DNA of 64,000 nucleotides from Ancylobacter lacus (GTDB lineage Bacteria; Pseudomonadota; Alphaproteobacteria; Rhizobiales; Xanthobacteraceae): positions 50,797 through 114,796 of the forward strand of contig NZ_JAHBGE010000083.1 in NCBI RefSeq assembly GCF_018390635.1, in the 5' to 3' direction. Of this stretch, positions 25,238-33,586 are shown piece by piece (within the stretch, counting starts at the first letter, position 1; every line of letters begins with the position of its first letter). The translations under genes were made by a program, and so were the position numbers. Below the pieces are notes generated by a model, which did no database searches, was not told the DNA's origin, and saw only the letters and a program-made list of their open reading frames with translations.

Positions 25238-25412
25238 GCGTTGAAGGGCGGCCGGACCTGGGCGGCCGGACCGGGCAGCGTGGGAACGGGCGGGGATCGG
25301 CGCCGGACAGCGTGGATTCATCCGGTTTGGGCGAGCGAATTCGTTGTCTTTTGTGGGAGTGACCTTAGGCTCACCCTTCTGTCGTGCGGTCCGCACCTGC
25401 TGGAGGGTTCCC

Positions 25413-26576
25413 ATGTCGCGCTGTGCCTGGAAGGGTTGGTTCATGATGGGGGCGCTGGCCCTGCTCGGCGGCGCCGGCCTGCCCCCGCCGTCGGCGCAGG
25501 CCGCGGGCTGCACCAGCATCGCCGCCGGCAAGTGCCATCTCGCGCTGCCCACCGGCATCGACCTCGCCTATATCGAGCGCGGCCCGGCGGAGGGGACGGC
25601 GGTCATCTTCGTCCACGGCCTCACCGACAGCATCCGCTCGTGGGAGCCGACCATCGACGCTCTCGCCAGGGCGGCGCCCGATCTGCACATCCTCGCGGTC
25701 GACCTGCGCGGCCATGGCGCGAGCGGGATGCCGGACGCGGCGCTGTGCGCCCCGGCGCCGGAGGCCTGCTTCCGCCCGGCCCAGATGGCGCAGGACATCG
25801 CCGCGCTGATGGACGCCAGGGGCATCGCGAGGGCCTATGTGGTCGGCCATTCGCTGGGCTCGTTCGTCACCCAGGAACTGGCGCTGGCCGCGCCGCAGAA
25901 GGTGGCCGGCGCGGTGCTGGTCGCCACCGCGGCGACCGGCGTCGGCAATGTCGCGCTGCGCGACTATGTGCTGGCCGAGCCGGTGGAAGGCTCGTGGAAG
26001 AAGGCGCTGGAGGCGCAGGGCAAGGCGTTCCCGGTCGATTTCTACCGCGCCACCCCGGAGCAGGCCGACCCCAAGGTGGCGGCGTGGCTCGCGGCGAACT
26101 GGGACGTCGACCCGCTCGCCCCCGCCGCCTTCCTCGAACCCTACATCCTCGAGACCGCGAAGGTGCCGCTCGGCACCTGGATCGGCGCCACCCGCGCGGC
26201 GCTGGCCTTCGACAATGCCGCCCGGCTGGCGGAACTCAGGGTGCCGGTGCTGGTGCTGTGGGGCTCGCAGGACAACATCTTCCTGCCGGCGGACCAGGAA
26301 GCGGTGAAGGCGGCGCTTACCCGTGCCGCGGCGGCGGCCGGGATCACCGACTACTGGAAGCAGTATGGCCGGGTGCCGCTGCCGCAGTCCGGCGCGCAGG
26401 AAAGCGACATCGGCCACAACGTCCAGTGGGGCGCGCCGGAGGCGGTGGCGGGCGACGTGCTGGCCTTCATCCGCACCGGCAGGCCCGATCCGCAGCAGCC
26501 TTATGCGGTGAAGAAGGGCGAGGGCTTCGTCATCGAGGCCGGCGCGCCCGACCCGGCCATCGTCGAGCTGCGCTGA
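25413..26576 (+). CDS. Secreted alpha/beta-hydrolase
   Basis: A 387-aa alpha/beta-hydrolase with a signal peptide (Arg/Lys-containing start, hydrophobic 9-24, cleavage near AQA-AGC at 30). It has the oxyanion His-Gly at 69-70 (FVHGLTDS), nucleophile Ser147 in GHSLGS, acid region LWGSQDNIF and a probable catalytic His in SDIGHNVQWGAPE near the C-terminus. Several Cys in the mature N-terminal half could form disulfides. Substrate not predictable (esterase, lactonase or dehalogenase-like). Start 25413 is supported by GGAGGG seven bases upstream; the open frame back to 25344 would spoil the signal peptide. Confidence 0.87.
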   Translation: MSRCAWKGWFMMGALALLGGAGLPPPSAQAAGCTSIAAGKCHLALPTGIDLAYIERGPAEGTAVIFVHGLTDSIRSWEPTIDALARAAPDLHILAVDLRGHGASGMPDAALCAPAPEACFRPAQMAQDIAALMDARGIARAYVVGHSLGSFVTQELALAAPQKVAGAVLVATAATGVGNVALRDYVLAEPVEGSWKKALEAQGKAFPVDFYRATPEQADPKVAAWLAANWDVDPLAPAAFLEPYILETAKVPLGTWIGATRAALAFDNAARLAELRVPVLVLWGSQDNIFLPADQEAVKAALTRAAAAAGITDYWKQYGRVPLPQSGAQESDIGHNVQWGAPEAVAGDVLAFIRTGRPDPQQPYAVKKGEGFVIEAGAPDPAIVELR

Positions 26577-26643
26577 GGCCCGAAGGGGAGGGCAGGGGCG
26601 GCGCCGAAGGGTGGCGGCGCGCTCGCCCGGCCCGGTCTGCCGC

Positions 26644-27549
26644 TCAGATGCGCCAGCGCTTGTAGAACCAGGTCCACTGCTCGGGGTGCTCGCGCACCCA
26701 CTCCTCCACCACGGAGGTGATGGCCTGCATCGCCCCATCGACCTCGATGCGCCCGTTGGCGTCGCGCGGCAGGTTCATCGGCGGGGTGCAGGTGATGCGG
26801 AAGCGGCCGCCGGGCAGGCGCACCACCCGCACCCCGTGCACCGGGCAGTCATAGAGCCGGGCGAGCCGGGCGATGGTCGGGTTGGCGGTGCAGGGCTGGC
26901 CGAAGAACTGCACGATCGGTCCGCCGCGCCGGGCCTGATCGACCAGAATGCCGAGATGCTTGCCCTGGTCCAGCACCGCCGCCAGCTCGAACACCGCGAC
27001 ATGGGAGGCGGCGACGAGGTCGCCCATCACCCGCGAGCGCGCGTTGAACAGCAGGTCGGCGAAGAATTCGTTGTCCGGCGCCCGGAACAGCACCGCGCTG
27101 TCGAGCCCCTGCGCCGCCGCGGCGATGGCCGGCAGCTCCCAGTTCGCCAGATGCGCGGTGAAGACCAGCGCCGGCTTGCCGTCGAGCCGCATGTTCATGA
27201 AGTTGAGCGCGCCCTCGATCTCGATCCGGCTGCGGGCGGGCTCCCACATGTTGAACTGCCAGATGCGGTCGAGATGCACGAACTCGCCGCCCATGCGGCC
27301 GAGATTGTCCCACATGCCGAGCGCGATGCGCCAGCGCTCGGCCTCGCTCTTCTCGGGGTAGGCGAGGGCGAGGTTCTTCATCGCCTGCGCCTGGATCGGC
27401 GTCAGCGGCCCGACCACCCGGCACCAGAAGGCGCAGGTCCAGGCCGAAAGCCCCGGGCCGATGAGCCGGAGATAGCGCGTCAGCGCCCACACCGCGGCGG
27501 ACAGCGCGGCGTTGCGCAGCCGCGTGAGGAGGGGCAGCGGACGGCTCAT
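26644..27549 (-). CDS. lpxXL: Lipid A acyltransferase for very-long-chain hydroxy fatty acid (LpxXL-like)
   Basis: A 301-aa LpxL/HtrB-family acyltransferase at the inner membrane. One N-terminal hydrophobic anchor (about 12-50), then the catalytic H-x4-E motif His133...Glu138 (TAHLANWE). Other family segments: VLFRAPDNEFFADLLF, GILVDQARRGGPIVQFFGQPC and WTWFYKRWRI. Its place at the 3' end of the acpXL cluster identifies it as the LpxXL type that moves the C26-C28 chain from AcpXL to lipid A. The gap to adh2XL is 100 bp, still probably one transcript. Confidence 0.9.
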   Translation of the reverse strand: MSRPLPLLTRLRNAALSAAVWALTRYLRLIGPGLSAWTCAFWCRVVGPLTPIQAQAMKNLALAYPEKSEAERWRIALGMWDNLGRMGGEFVHLDRIWQFNMWEPARSRIEIEGALNFMNMRLDGKPALVFTAHLANWELPAIAAAAQGLDSAVLFRAPDNEFFADLLFNARSRVMGDLVAASHVAVFELAAVLDQGKHLGILVDQARRGGPIVQFFGQPCTANPTIARLARLYDCPVHGVRVVRLPGGRFRITCTPPMNLPRDANGRIEVDGAMQAITSVVEEWVREHPEQWTWFYKRWRI

Positions 27550-27649
27550 CGCGGGGCGCCCGTGCGGGCGCGACTCAGTCGGGCACGGCTCATCGCGGGC
27601 GGCTCATCGGGGCGCGGCCGGTTCATGAGGGCAGGGGCCCGGCGCCGGC

Positions 27650-28672
27650 TCAAAACCGGATCACGACCTTGCCGAACACCCGGCGGGTTTCCAGCCGCTC
27701 CAGCCCGGCGCCGAAATCCTCCAGCGCGAATTCGGAATCGATCACCGGCAGCACGCCCCGCTCCATCCGCTTCAGCCCGTCGGCGATGGCGCGGATCGGC
27801 GCGCCGAACGAGCCGATGATGCGGTACTGGCGCTGGAAGAGCTGCATCAGGTTCATGTTCACCGAAACGCCCGAGGTCGAGCCGCAGGTGACGAGCCGCG
27901 CGCCCGGCCGCATCGAGAGCAGCGAGCCGTTCCACGTCTCGGCGCCGACATGCTCGAACACCACGTCGACACCCTTCTTCTTGGTGATCTTGCGGACCTC
28001 GTGCTCGAAGCGGTCGGTCTTGTAGTTGATGACATGGTCGGCGCCGAGCGCCCTGGCCTTGGCGCATTTCTCGTCGTCGCCGGCGGTGGTGATGACGGTG
28101 CAGCCGATCTCCTTGGCCATGCGGATCGCCACCGTGCCGATGCCGGAGCCCGCCGCGTGGACCAGCACGGTCTCGCCCGGCTCGAGCCTCGCATTGTCGA
28201 ACAGCATGTGCTCGACGGTGGAGAAGGTGACGGGCGCGCAGGCGGCGTCGGTCCAGGAGATGCCCTCCGGGATCTCGACGCAGAGCCGCTCCTTGATGTT
28301 CAGCGTGTCGCGGGCGAAGCCGTCGACATGGAAGCCCATGACGCCGGCGACCTCCTCGCAGAGGTTGTCGCGGCCGGCGCGGCACATGCGGCACTGGCCG
28401 CAGGTCAGCGCGCCGTACATCGCGACCTTCGAGCCCTTGTTGAAGCGGGTGACGCCTTCGCCGGTGGCGATGACCTCGCCCACCGCCTCGGCGCCCACCA
28501 CGAGGGGCATCTTGCGCTTGGCGAAGGCCATGCCGCGCCAGCCCCAGACGTCGATGTGGTTGAGCGCGAGCGCCCGGATGGCGACCTGCACCTCGCCCGC
28601 TTCCGGCGCTCCGGGCTCCGGCAGCTCGGTGAGGGTCAGGTTGCGGTCGGCGACGAGTTGAAGGGCGCGCAT
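27650..28672 (-). CDS. adh2XL: Zinc-type alcohol dehydrogenase / reductase of the VLCFA cluster
   Basis: A 340-aa medium-chain dehydrogenase/reductase. A GroES-like N-half carries four structural-zinc Cys (91, 94, 97, 105). The NAD(P)-binding half has HAAGSGIGTVAIRMAKEIG near 165-183. The catalytic-zinc ligands are not there: the usual GHE is GAE (60-62) and the first Cys position reads NHIDVWG. This looks like an enoyl or quinone-type reductase, which would suit the reduction step in chain elongation. The name follows the Rhizobium gene order. Start at 28672; the longer frame to 28831 is unconserved. Confidence 0.85.
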   Translation of the reverse strand: MRALQLVADRNLTLTELPEPGAPEAGEVQVAIRALALNHIDVWGWRGMAFAKRKMPLVVGAEAVGEVIATGEGVTRFNKGSKVAMYGALTCGQCRMCRAGRDNLCEEVAGVMGFHVDGFARDTLNIKERLCVEIPEGISWTDAACAPVTFSTVEHMLFDNARLEPGETVLVHAAGSGIGTVAIRMAKEIGCTVITTAGDDEKCAKARALGADHVINYKTDRFEHEVRKITKKKGVDVVFEHVGAETWNGSLLSMRPGARLVTCGSTSGVSVNMNLMQLFQRQYRIIGSFGAPIRAIADGLKRMERGVLPVIDSEFALEDFGAGLERLETRRVFGKVVIRF

Positions 28673-28853
28673 GCGGGGCTCCGGGCGGCAGGCGGCGCGG
28701 GCGCGGTGCCTCATCGCCGGAAGGTTCCGGCGATCCAGCACCGCCCACCCGGGCCGGGAAGGGGACTGGCGGCCACCGCGGCGCACGGCGGCGGCGGCCG
28801 GAAAGCGCGCGCCCACGCGGCGCGAACTCAAGGGTGTGCGCTGGATAACGAAA

Positions 28854-29609
28854 TCAGCGCTGGATGGCTAGTGCGGCGGTCAGCCCGCCATCCACCGGGA
28901 TGGTGGTGCCGGTGATATAGGCCGCCCCGGGCGAGAGCAGGAAGCCCACCAGCGCCGCGACATCCTCCGGCCGGGCGAAGCGGCCGAGCGGCACCTGCTT
29001 CTCCACATTGGCGCGGTAGGCGGCGTAGCGCTCCAGCATGGCGGTGTCGACGAAGCCGGGAGCCACCGTGTTCACGGTGATGCCGCGCCGGGCGCTCTCG
29101 ATCGCCAGCGTGCGGCAATAGGCGGCCAGCGCCGCCTTGGAGCCGGAATAGACGCCGTTGCCGGGATTGGCCACCTCGCCGGCGATGGAGCCCACCGCGA
29201 CGATGCGCCCGGCCCGGGCCCGCGTCATCGGCCGCACCAGCGCGCCGGCGATCCGCACGAAGGACCAGTAGTTCACCTGCATCAGCTCCTCCGCCCTGCT
29301 CTGGTCGACCATGGCGGCGAGGGTGTCGTAGCTCATGCCGGCATTGTGCACGAAGCCGAAATAGGCCGGCTCCTCCCCCAGCGCGTCGGCGAAGGCCGCG
29401 ACCGCCGCCTTGTCGGCGAGGTCCAGCGGGCGCACCTCGAGGGCGGCGTCCGGCTTCTCCGCGGCGATGGCGGCGATCAGCGCCTCCGCCTCGGCGGTGG
29501 CGGTGCGCACGGTGAAGACGACGTGGAAGCCGGCGAGGGCCAGCGTCTTCACGATGGCCGCGCCAACGCCGCGGCCGCCGCCGGTGACCAGAACGCGGGG
29601 AAGGCTCAT
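28854..29609 (-). CDS. SDR oxidoreductase, FabG-like (probable 3-oxoacyl-ACP reductase of the VLCFA cluster)
   Basis: A 251-aa classical SDR. Cofactor motif TGGGRGVG (9-16), HNAG (88-91), catalytic Ser141, Tyr154 and Lys158 (YSGSKAA) and the C-terminal GFLLSPGAAYITGTTIPVDGGL typical of FabG. It lies inside the acpXL cluster between fabF1XL and adh2XL, so ketoreduction on AcpXL is the likely role. Good ribosome site (AAGGA) before ATG 29609; the frame up to 29732 is not conserved. Gap to fabF1XL is 244 bp, so a separate promoter is possible. Confidence 0.85.
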   Translation of the reverse strand: MSLPRVLVTGGGRGVGAAIVKTLALAGFHVVFTVRTATAEAEALIAAIAAEKPDAALEVRPLDLADKAAVAAFADALGEEPAYFGFVHNAGMSYDTLAAMVDQSRAEELMQVNYWSFVRIAGALVRPMTRARAGRIVAVGSIAGEVANPGNGVYSGSKAALAAYCRTLAIESARRGITVNTVAPGFVDTAMLERYAAYRANVEKQVPLGRFARPEDVAALVGFLLSPGAAYITGTTIPVDGGLTAALAIQR

Positions 29610-29853
29610 GAGGTATTCCTTGCGGAGGGTGGCAACGGACGGGCGGGAAACGCTGGGCACGGCACCGGTGCCGCGACCGTTGGCCTGCACGCGATACCGC
29701 ACGCCTTCTAGGGCATTCCCCGCGGTCTGCAACCGCGCGAATGCTTCGCCGCCAAAGGATTTCCCGGGGTGATGCAGCCGCGCCGCAACGGGGCGGGCCC
29801 CCGGTGCGGCGACGGTGCCACGAGGGCGGCGCCGCCGGACCTGACGGCCCGCC

Positions 29854-31134
29854 TCAGACCGGCGCGGCGGTGAGGATGAGGCAGACGTTCTGCCCGCCGA
29901 AGCCGAACGAGTTCGACATCACCCGCGTCACCTGCGCGTCGCGGGCGACGTTCGGCACCACGTCGAGCGGGATGGCGGGATCGGGGATCTCGTAGTTGAT
30001 GGTCGGGGGAATCCGCCCGTTCTGGATGGTCAGCAGCGAGACCACCGCCTCGATCGCCCCGGCCGCGGTAAGGGTGTGGCCGATCATCGACTTGTTGGAC
30101 GACACCGGGATGCTGCCCAGCCGCTCGCCGAACACGGCGGACATGCCGGTGAACTCCATGCGGTCGTTCTCCGGGGTCGAGGTGCCGTGGGCGTTGATGT
30201 AGTCGACCTCGTCCGGCGAGACCCCGGCATCGGCCAGCGCGTTGCGCATGCAGCCGATCACCGGCTTGGCGTCCGGCGAGGAGCGGGTGCGGTGGAAACT
30301 GTCGGCCATCTCGCCGACACCCTCGACCACGCCGAGCACCCGGGCGCCGCGCGCCACGGCGTGTTCCAGGCTCTCCAGAACCAGCGCACCGGCACCTTCG
30401 GCGATGATGAAGCCGTCGCGGTTCTTGGCGAAGGGACGGGAGGCGCCGGCCGGATTCTCGTTGTGGGCGGAGAGGGCCGAAAGCAGCGAGAAGCGGATGA
30501 GCGCTTCCGCCGTCACCGAACCGTCGGTGGCGATGGAGAGCGCGGCGTCGCATTCGCCGCGGCGGATCGCTTCCACCGCGAGCTGGATCGAGGTGTTGCC
30601 GGAGGCGCAGGCGGTGGAGAGCGAGATCGGCTGGCCCTGGGTGCCGAAGCGGTCGGCCAGATGGTCGGCGATGGAGCCGTAGACGAAGCGCTCGTGCCAG
30701 TCGCTGTGGTCGTTCACCTCGGCGGCGCGCAGCAGGTCGTCATAGCTCACCGGGCCGTTCGGCGCGGCCTCGCGGGCGAGGATGCGGCGCTGCGGCCATT
30801 CCAGCTCGATCGGCGGCACCGCGCAGAACAGCGGGCCGGGAAAGCGGCCGCCGGTGCCGATGCCGGCCTCGGAAATGGCCTCCTCGGCGGCGAGGGCGGC
30901 GAGTTCCTCGGAAAGGTCGGGCGCGCTGCGGCGACCGCCGGGCAGGTAGTCCACCGTGCCGGCGATGGTGGTCTTCAGCGTGTCGACCGGGAAGCGGGTG
31001 ATGCGGTGGATGCCGGACTGGCCGGCGGTCAGCTTCGCCCAGTTGTCCTGCTTGCCCTGGCCGAGCGACGTCATCATGCCCATGCCGGTGACGACGACAA
31101 TCGGCCGTCCGGCCTTGTCGGTATAGGACGTCAT
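29854..31134 (-). CDS. fabF1XL: Beta-ketoacyl-ACP synthase II-like, active (FabF1XL)
   Basis: A 426-aa condensing enzyme that extends acyl chains on AcpXL. All catalytic residues of the FabF fold are present: Cys176 (STACASGN), His316 (AHGTST), Lys348 and His353 (NKSMIGH). C-terminal SNSFGFGGQNV closes the active site. ATG 31134 has GGGGAG upstream; an alternative start at 31152 adds six residues. It pairs with a second synthase-like gene directly upstream that lacks these residues. Confidence 0.93.
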   Translation of the reverse strand: MTSYTDKAGRPIVVVTGMGMMTSLGQGKQDNWAKLTAGQSGIHRITRFPVDTLKTTIAGTVDYLPGGRRSAPDLSEELAALAAEEAISEAGIGTGGRFPGPLFCAVPPIELEWPQRRILAREAAPNGPVSYDDLLRAAEVNDHSDWHERFVYGSIADHLADRFGTQGQPISLSTACASGNTSIQLAVEAIRRGECDAALSIATDGSVTAEALIRFSLLSALSAHNENPAGASRPFAKNRDGFIIAEGAGALVLESLEHAVARGARVLGVVEGVGEMADSFHRTRSSPDAKPVIGCMRNALADAGVSPDEVDYINAHGTSTPENDRMEFTGMSAVFGERLGSIPVSSNKSMIGHTLTAAGAIEAVVSLLTIQNGRIPPTINYEIPDPAIPLDVVPNVARDAQVTRVMSNSFGFGGQNVCLILTAAPV

Positions 31135-31189
31135 GATCTGCTCCCCGGACATCCCGCGCCGCGGGAGCCCGTCTTCGTCAATGCGGTTG

Positions 31190-32386
31190 TCAGTCCGCGC
31201 GCTCGACGAGCGCGAGGCCTTCGCCGCGCCAATGCCCCACACCGGTCACGATGGCACGGGAAAGCGGGCCATCGAAAGGCTTTTCAACGCTCTCCCCGGC
31301 GAGCGGCCCGAACAGGCGGCCATGGGAGACGGTGAGCGCGGCCAGCGCCAGCGCCACCGGAAACTGCGCCTCCAGGCTGTGGCCGACGCGGTCGGTCACC
31401 GAGCGCACCGGCAGGCCGGTCTTCGCCAGCACGGCGACCTCGGCCCGGGTCGGGATCGGCGCGCCGCAGGCGCCGGAGAGCACCGCGGTGCCCTCGCCGA
31501 GCGGACCGGCCTTGGCGATCAGCCCTTCCAGCACCGCCTCGATCTCGCCGTCCGCCGAACGGCGGGCGCGGTCGGACCAGACGCCGGAAAGCTTGGCGAT
31601 GGGGGTGGCGCCGCGGGCGCGGGCGTGCTCGGCCGATTCCAGCACCAGGAAGGCGCCGGCGGAGCCGGAGGGCACGCCGTTCGCCTCCGCCAGCACCGGC
31701 GACCAGGGCGCGTGCATGGCGAGATGGCGCAGCGCGAACAGCAGCAGCATGTCGCGCCGCTCGGCATTGTAGGCCCCGCCCACCAGCGCGATCTCGGAGG
31801 TGCCGGCGGCGATGCGCGACCAGCCGATGCGCACCGCGTCGACGCCCGAGCTTTCCTCGCCCATGAAGGTGCGGGAGGAGCCGGTGACGCCGTGGACGAT
31901 GGAGATGTTGCCCGCCAGCAGGTTCGAGAGCTGGGCGAGGAACAGCGTCGGCCGCAGGTCCGCCTGCAGCCGCTCGCTGAGATAGACGTCCGGGTTGGGC
32001 TGGTTCTCGATCTCGCTGAGAATCGAGCCGTCGACGCTCTGGTCGCGCTCGCCGCCGCCGGCCGCCACCACCATGTCGGTGCGGCCGAGAATGTCCTTGT
32101 CGCCCTTGATGCCGGCGGAATCCAGCGCGAGCCCGGCGGCATAGGTGCCGATGCGCTGCCAGGGCTCCATCTGCCGCTGGTCGCCCTTCTTGGGGATCTG
32201 GCGGTCGAATTCGATCCTGGCGAGGGGGTGCACGACATAGGGGGCGAAGGCCGCCTCCTCGCGCACCGGCGCAGGGTCCTGCGCCAGCGCCGCCCAGTGG
32301 GCGTCGAGCCCTTCGCCGAAGGAGGAGACCAGCCCTACGCCGGTGATCCAGACCTCGCGGCGGGAAGGCGGGCGACGATCAGACAT
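31190..32386 (-). CDS. fabF2XL: Ketosynthase-like partner without catalytic Cys (FabF2XL)
   Basis: A 398-aa thiolase-fold protein related to FabF. Aligning by eye with fabF1XL, the catalytic Cys position is Val167 (ISIVHGVTGSS), the first His position is Cys307 (SGACGAP) and the Lys position is Thr331; only the second His (His336, VGHSLEA) remains. It therefore cannot work as a normal synthase and may be a chain-length-factor-like or scaffolding subunit. Start ATG 32386 overlaps fabZXL by 8 bp. Confidence 0.88.
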   Translation of the reverse strand: MSDRRPPSRREVWITGVGLVSSFGEGLDAHWAALAQDPAPVREEAAFAPYVVHPLARIEFDRQIPKKGDQRQMEPWQRIGTYAAGLALDSAGIKGDKDILGRTDMVVAAGGGERDQSVDGSILSEIENQPNPDVYLSERLQADLRPTLFLAQLSNLLAGNISIVHGVTGSSRTFMGEESSGVDAVRIGWSRIAAGTSEIALVGGAYNAERRDMLLLFALRHLAMHAPWSPVLAEANGVPSGSAGAFLVLESAEHARARGATPIAKLSGVWSDRARRSADGEIEAVLEGLIAKAGPLGEGTAVLSGACGAPIPTRAEVAVLAKTGLPVRSVTDRVGHSLEAQFPVALALAALTVSHGRLFGPLAGESVEKPFDGPLSRAIVTGVGHWRGEGLALVERAD

Positions 32387-32945
32387 GGGAAAGCTTTCCG
32401 AGCTCGGCGCAGGACGCCGGTTCTTCAGGGGTCGCGCCGTCCAGCGCGGGGGCGCCGTCGCCGGCCGCGGCAGCCTCGCCCGCCGGGGCGGCCATCGGCA
32501 TGCGGATGCGCTCGGCGGTGGAGAGCAGGTAGCCGCGCAGTTCCGGCGCCGGGAACGGCATGGTCTTGAGCGTGAGCTCGGCGTCGCAGACCAGCTTGCC
32601 CTCGATGCGGCCCTTGGCGGCGAGCCGGCCATAGCCGGAGCCGTCATGCAGCAGGGTCGCCTCGATCTCGATGGTCTGGCCGGGCGTCACGAAGGTGCGC
32701 AGCTTGGCTTTCTCGACGCTCGCCAGGAAGGCCATGCGGTCGAACTCGTGCAGGCGCAGAAGCAGCATGCCGCAGCTCTGCGCCATGATCTCGATGAGGA
32801 GCACGCCGGGCAGCAGGGGGTGGCCGGGGAAGTGGCCCTCGAAGATCGGGCTCTCCTCCGGCACGAGGTTGGCGGTCTTCATCGTGCGGCCCTCGAGGTC
32901 GAGTTCGAGGACCTGGTCGATCATCTGGAAGTATTCGAGCCGCAT
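32379..32945 (-). CDS. fabZXL: 3-hydroxyacyl-ACP dehydratase, FabZ-like
   Basis: A 188-aa hot-dog-fold dehydratase acting on AcpXL-bound 3-hydroxyacyl chains. Catalytic His38 in EGHFPGHPLLPG and Glu52 in LIEIMAQSCG have the spacing expected for FabZ. A C-terminal extension from about 150 is Ala/Pro-rich, longer than standard FabZ (about 150 aa). ATG 32945. Its stop lies 8 bp inside the fabF2XL start, so the two are translationally coupled. Confidence 0.92.
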   Translation of the reverse strand: MRLEYFQMIDQVLELDLEGRTMKTANLVPEESPIFEGHFPGHPLLPGVLLIEIMAQSCGMLLLRLHEFDRMAFLASVEKAKLRTFVTPGQTIEIEATLLHDGSGYGRLAAKGRIEGKLVCDAELTLKTMPFPAPELRGYLLSTAERIRMPMAAPAGEAAAAGDGAPALDGATPEEPASCAELGKLSHV

Positions 32946-33025
32946 TCCCTGCCCTGCCTCGCTGCATGCCCGCCGCCCCGCGGCCAGGCGCTGTGCCTCA
33001 GGAGCCTTGCCTCAGGCGCGGTCCG

Positions 33026-33307
33026 TCAGGCGCTCTTGGCGGCGATCAGCTCGTCGATGCGGGCGCACAGGTTCTTCAGCACGAAGTACTGCTCGGTGGT
33101 GGCCTTGCCGTCGTTCACTTCCTGGGTCCACTGCTCCAGCGGCAGCTTGATGCCGAACGCCTTGTCGATGGCGAAGGCGATGTCCAGGAAGTCGAGGCTG
33201 TCGATTCCGAGATCGTCGATGGCGTGGCTTTCCGGCGTGATGTTCTCGCGCGGGATATCGCACGTCTCGGCGATGATGTTGGCGACGGTGTCGAACGTGG
33301 AAGACAT
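33026..33307 (-). CDS. acpXL: Acyl carrier protein AcpXL
   Basis: A 93-aa specialised acyl carrier protein that carries the growing very-long-chain (omega-1)-hydroxy fatty acid for lipid A. Ser37 in GIDSLDFLD is the 4'-phosphopantetheine site. The sequence [25 protein letters not shown] and the [22 protein letters not shown] tail are diagnostic of AcpXL rather than the housekeeping AcpP. First gene of the cluster; its promoter must lie in 33308-33586, shared with the divergent macroglobulin gene. Confidence 0.96.
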   Translation of the reverse strand: MSSTFDTVANIIAETCDIPRENITPESHAIDDLGIDSLDFLDIAFAIDKAFGIKLPLEQWTQEVNDGKATTEQYFVLKNLCARIDELIAAKSA

Positions 33308-33586
33308 GAAGGCCTCTGGTCTCGGTTGGCCGCGTCCGGCCGAGGTGGGTCAGGTATCGCCAGCGACCGCGTCAGGGGCAGGCGGCTCCCGCAAGGATGA
33401 CGGCCCGTATACCGAAGCATGTCGGGCCTTTCAATGGCAGCGGCATGCCAATCCGGCGCGTGCGTGACTTCCGGGCATCAGCTTGTAATGTGCCGGTGCG
33501 TAAATGGGAGCGTCGGCGGCGCGGTTTTGGCCGGCGCGTTCCCGAGCGGCAGCGGGCCGCGGTGTCGGTGCATCCGGGAGGTATCC

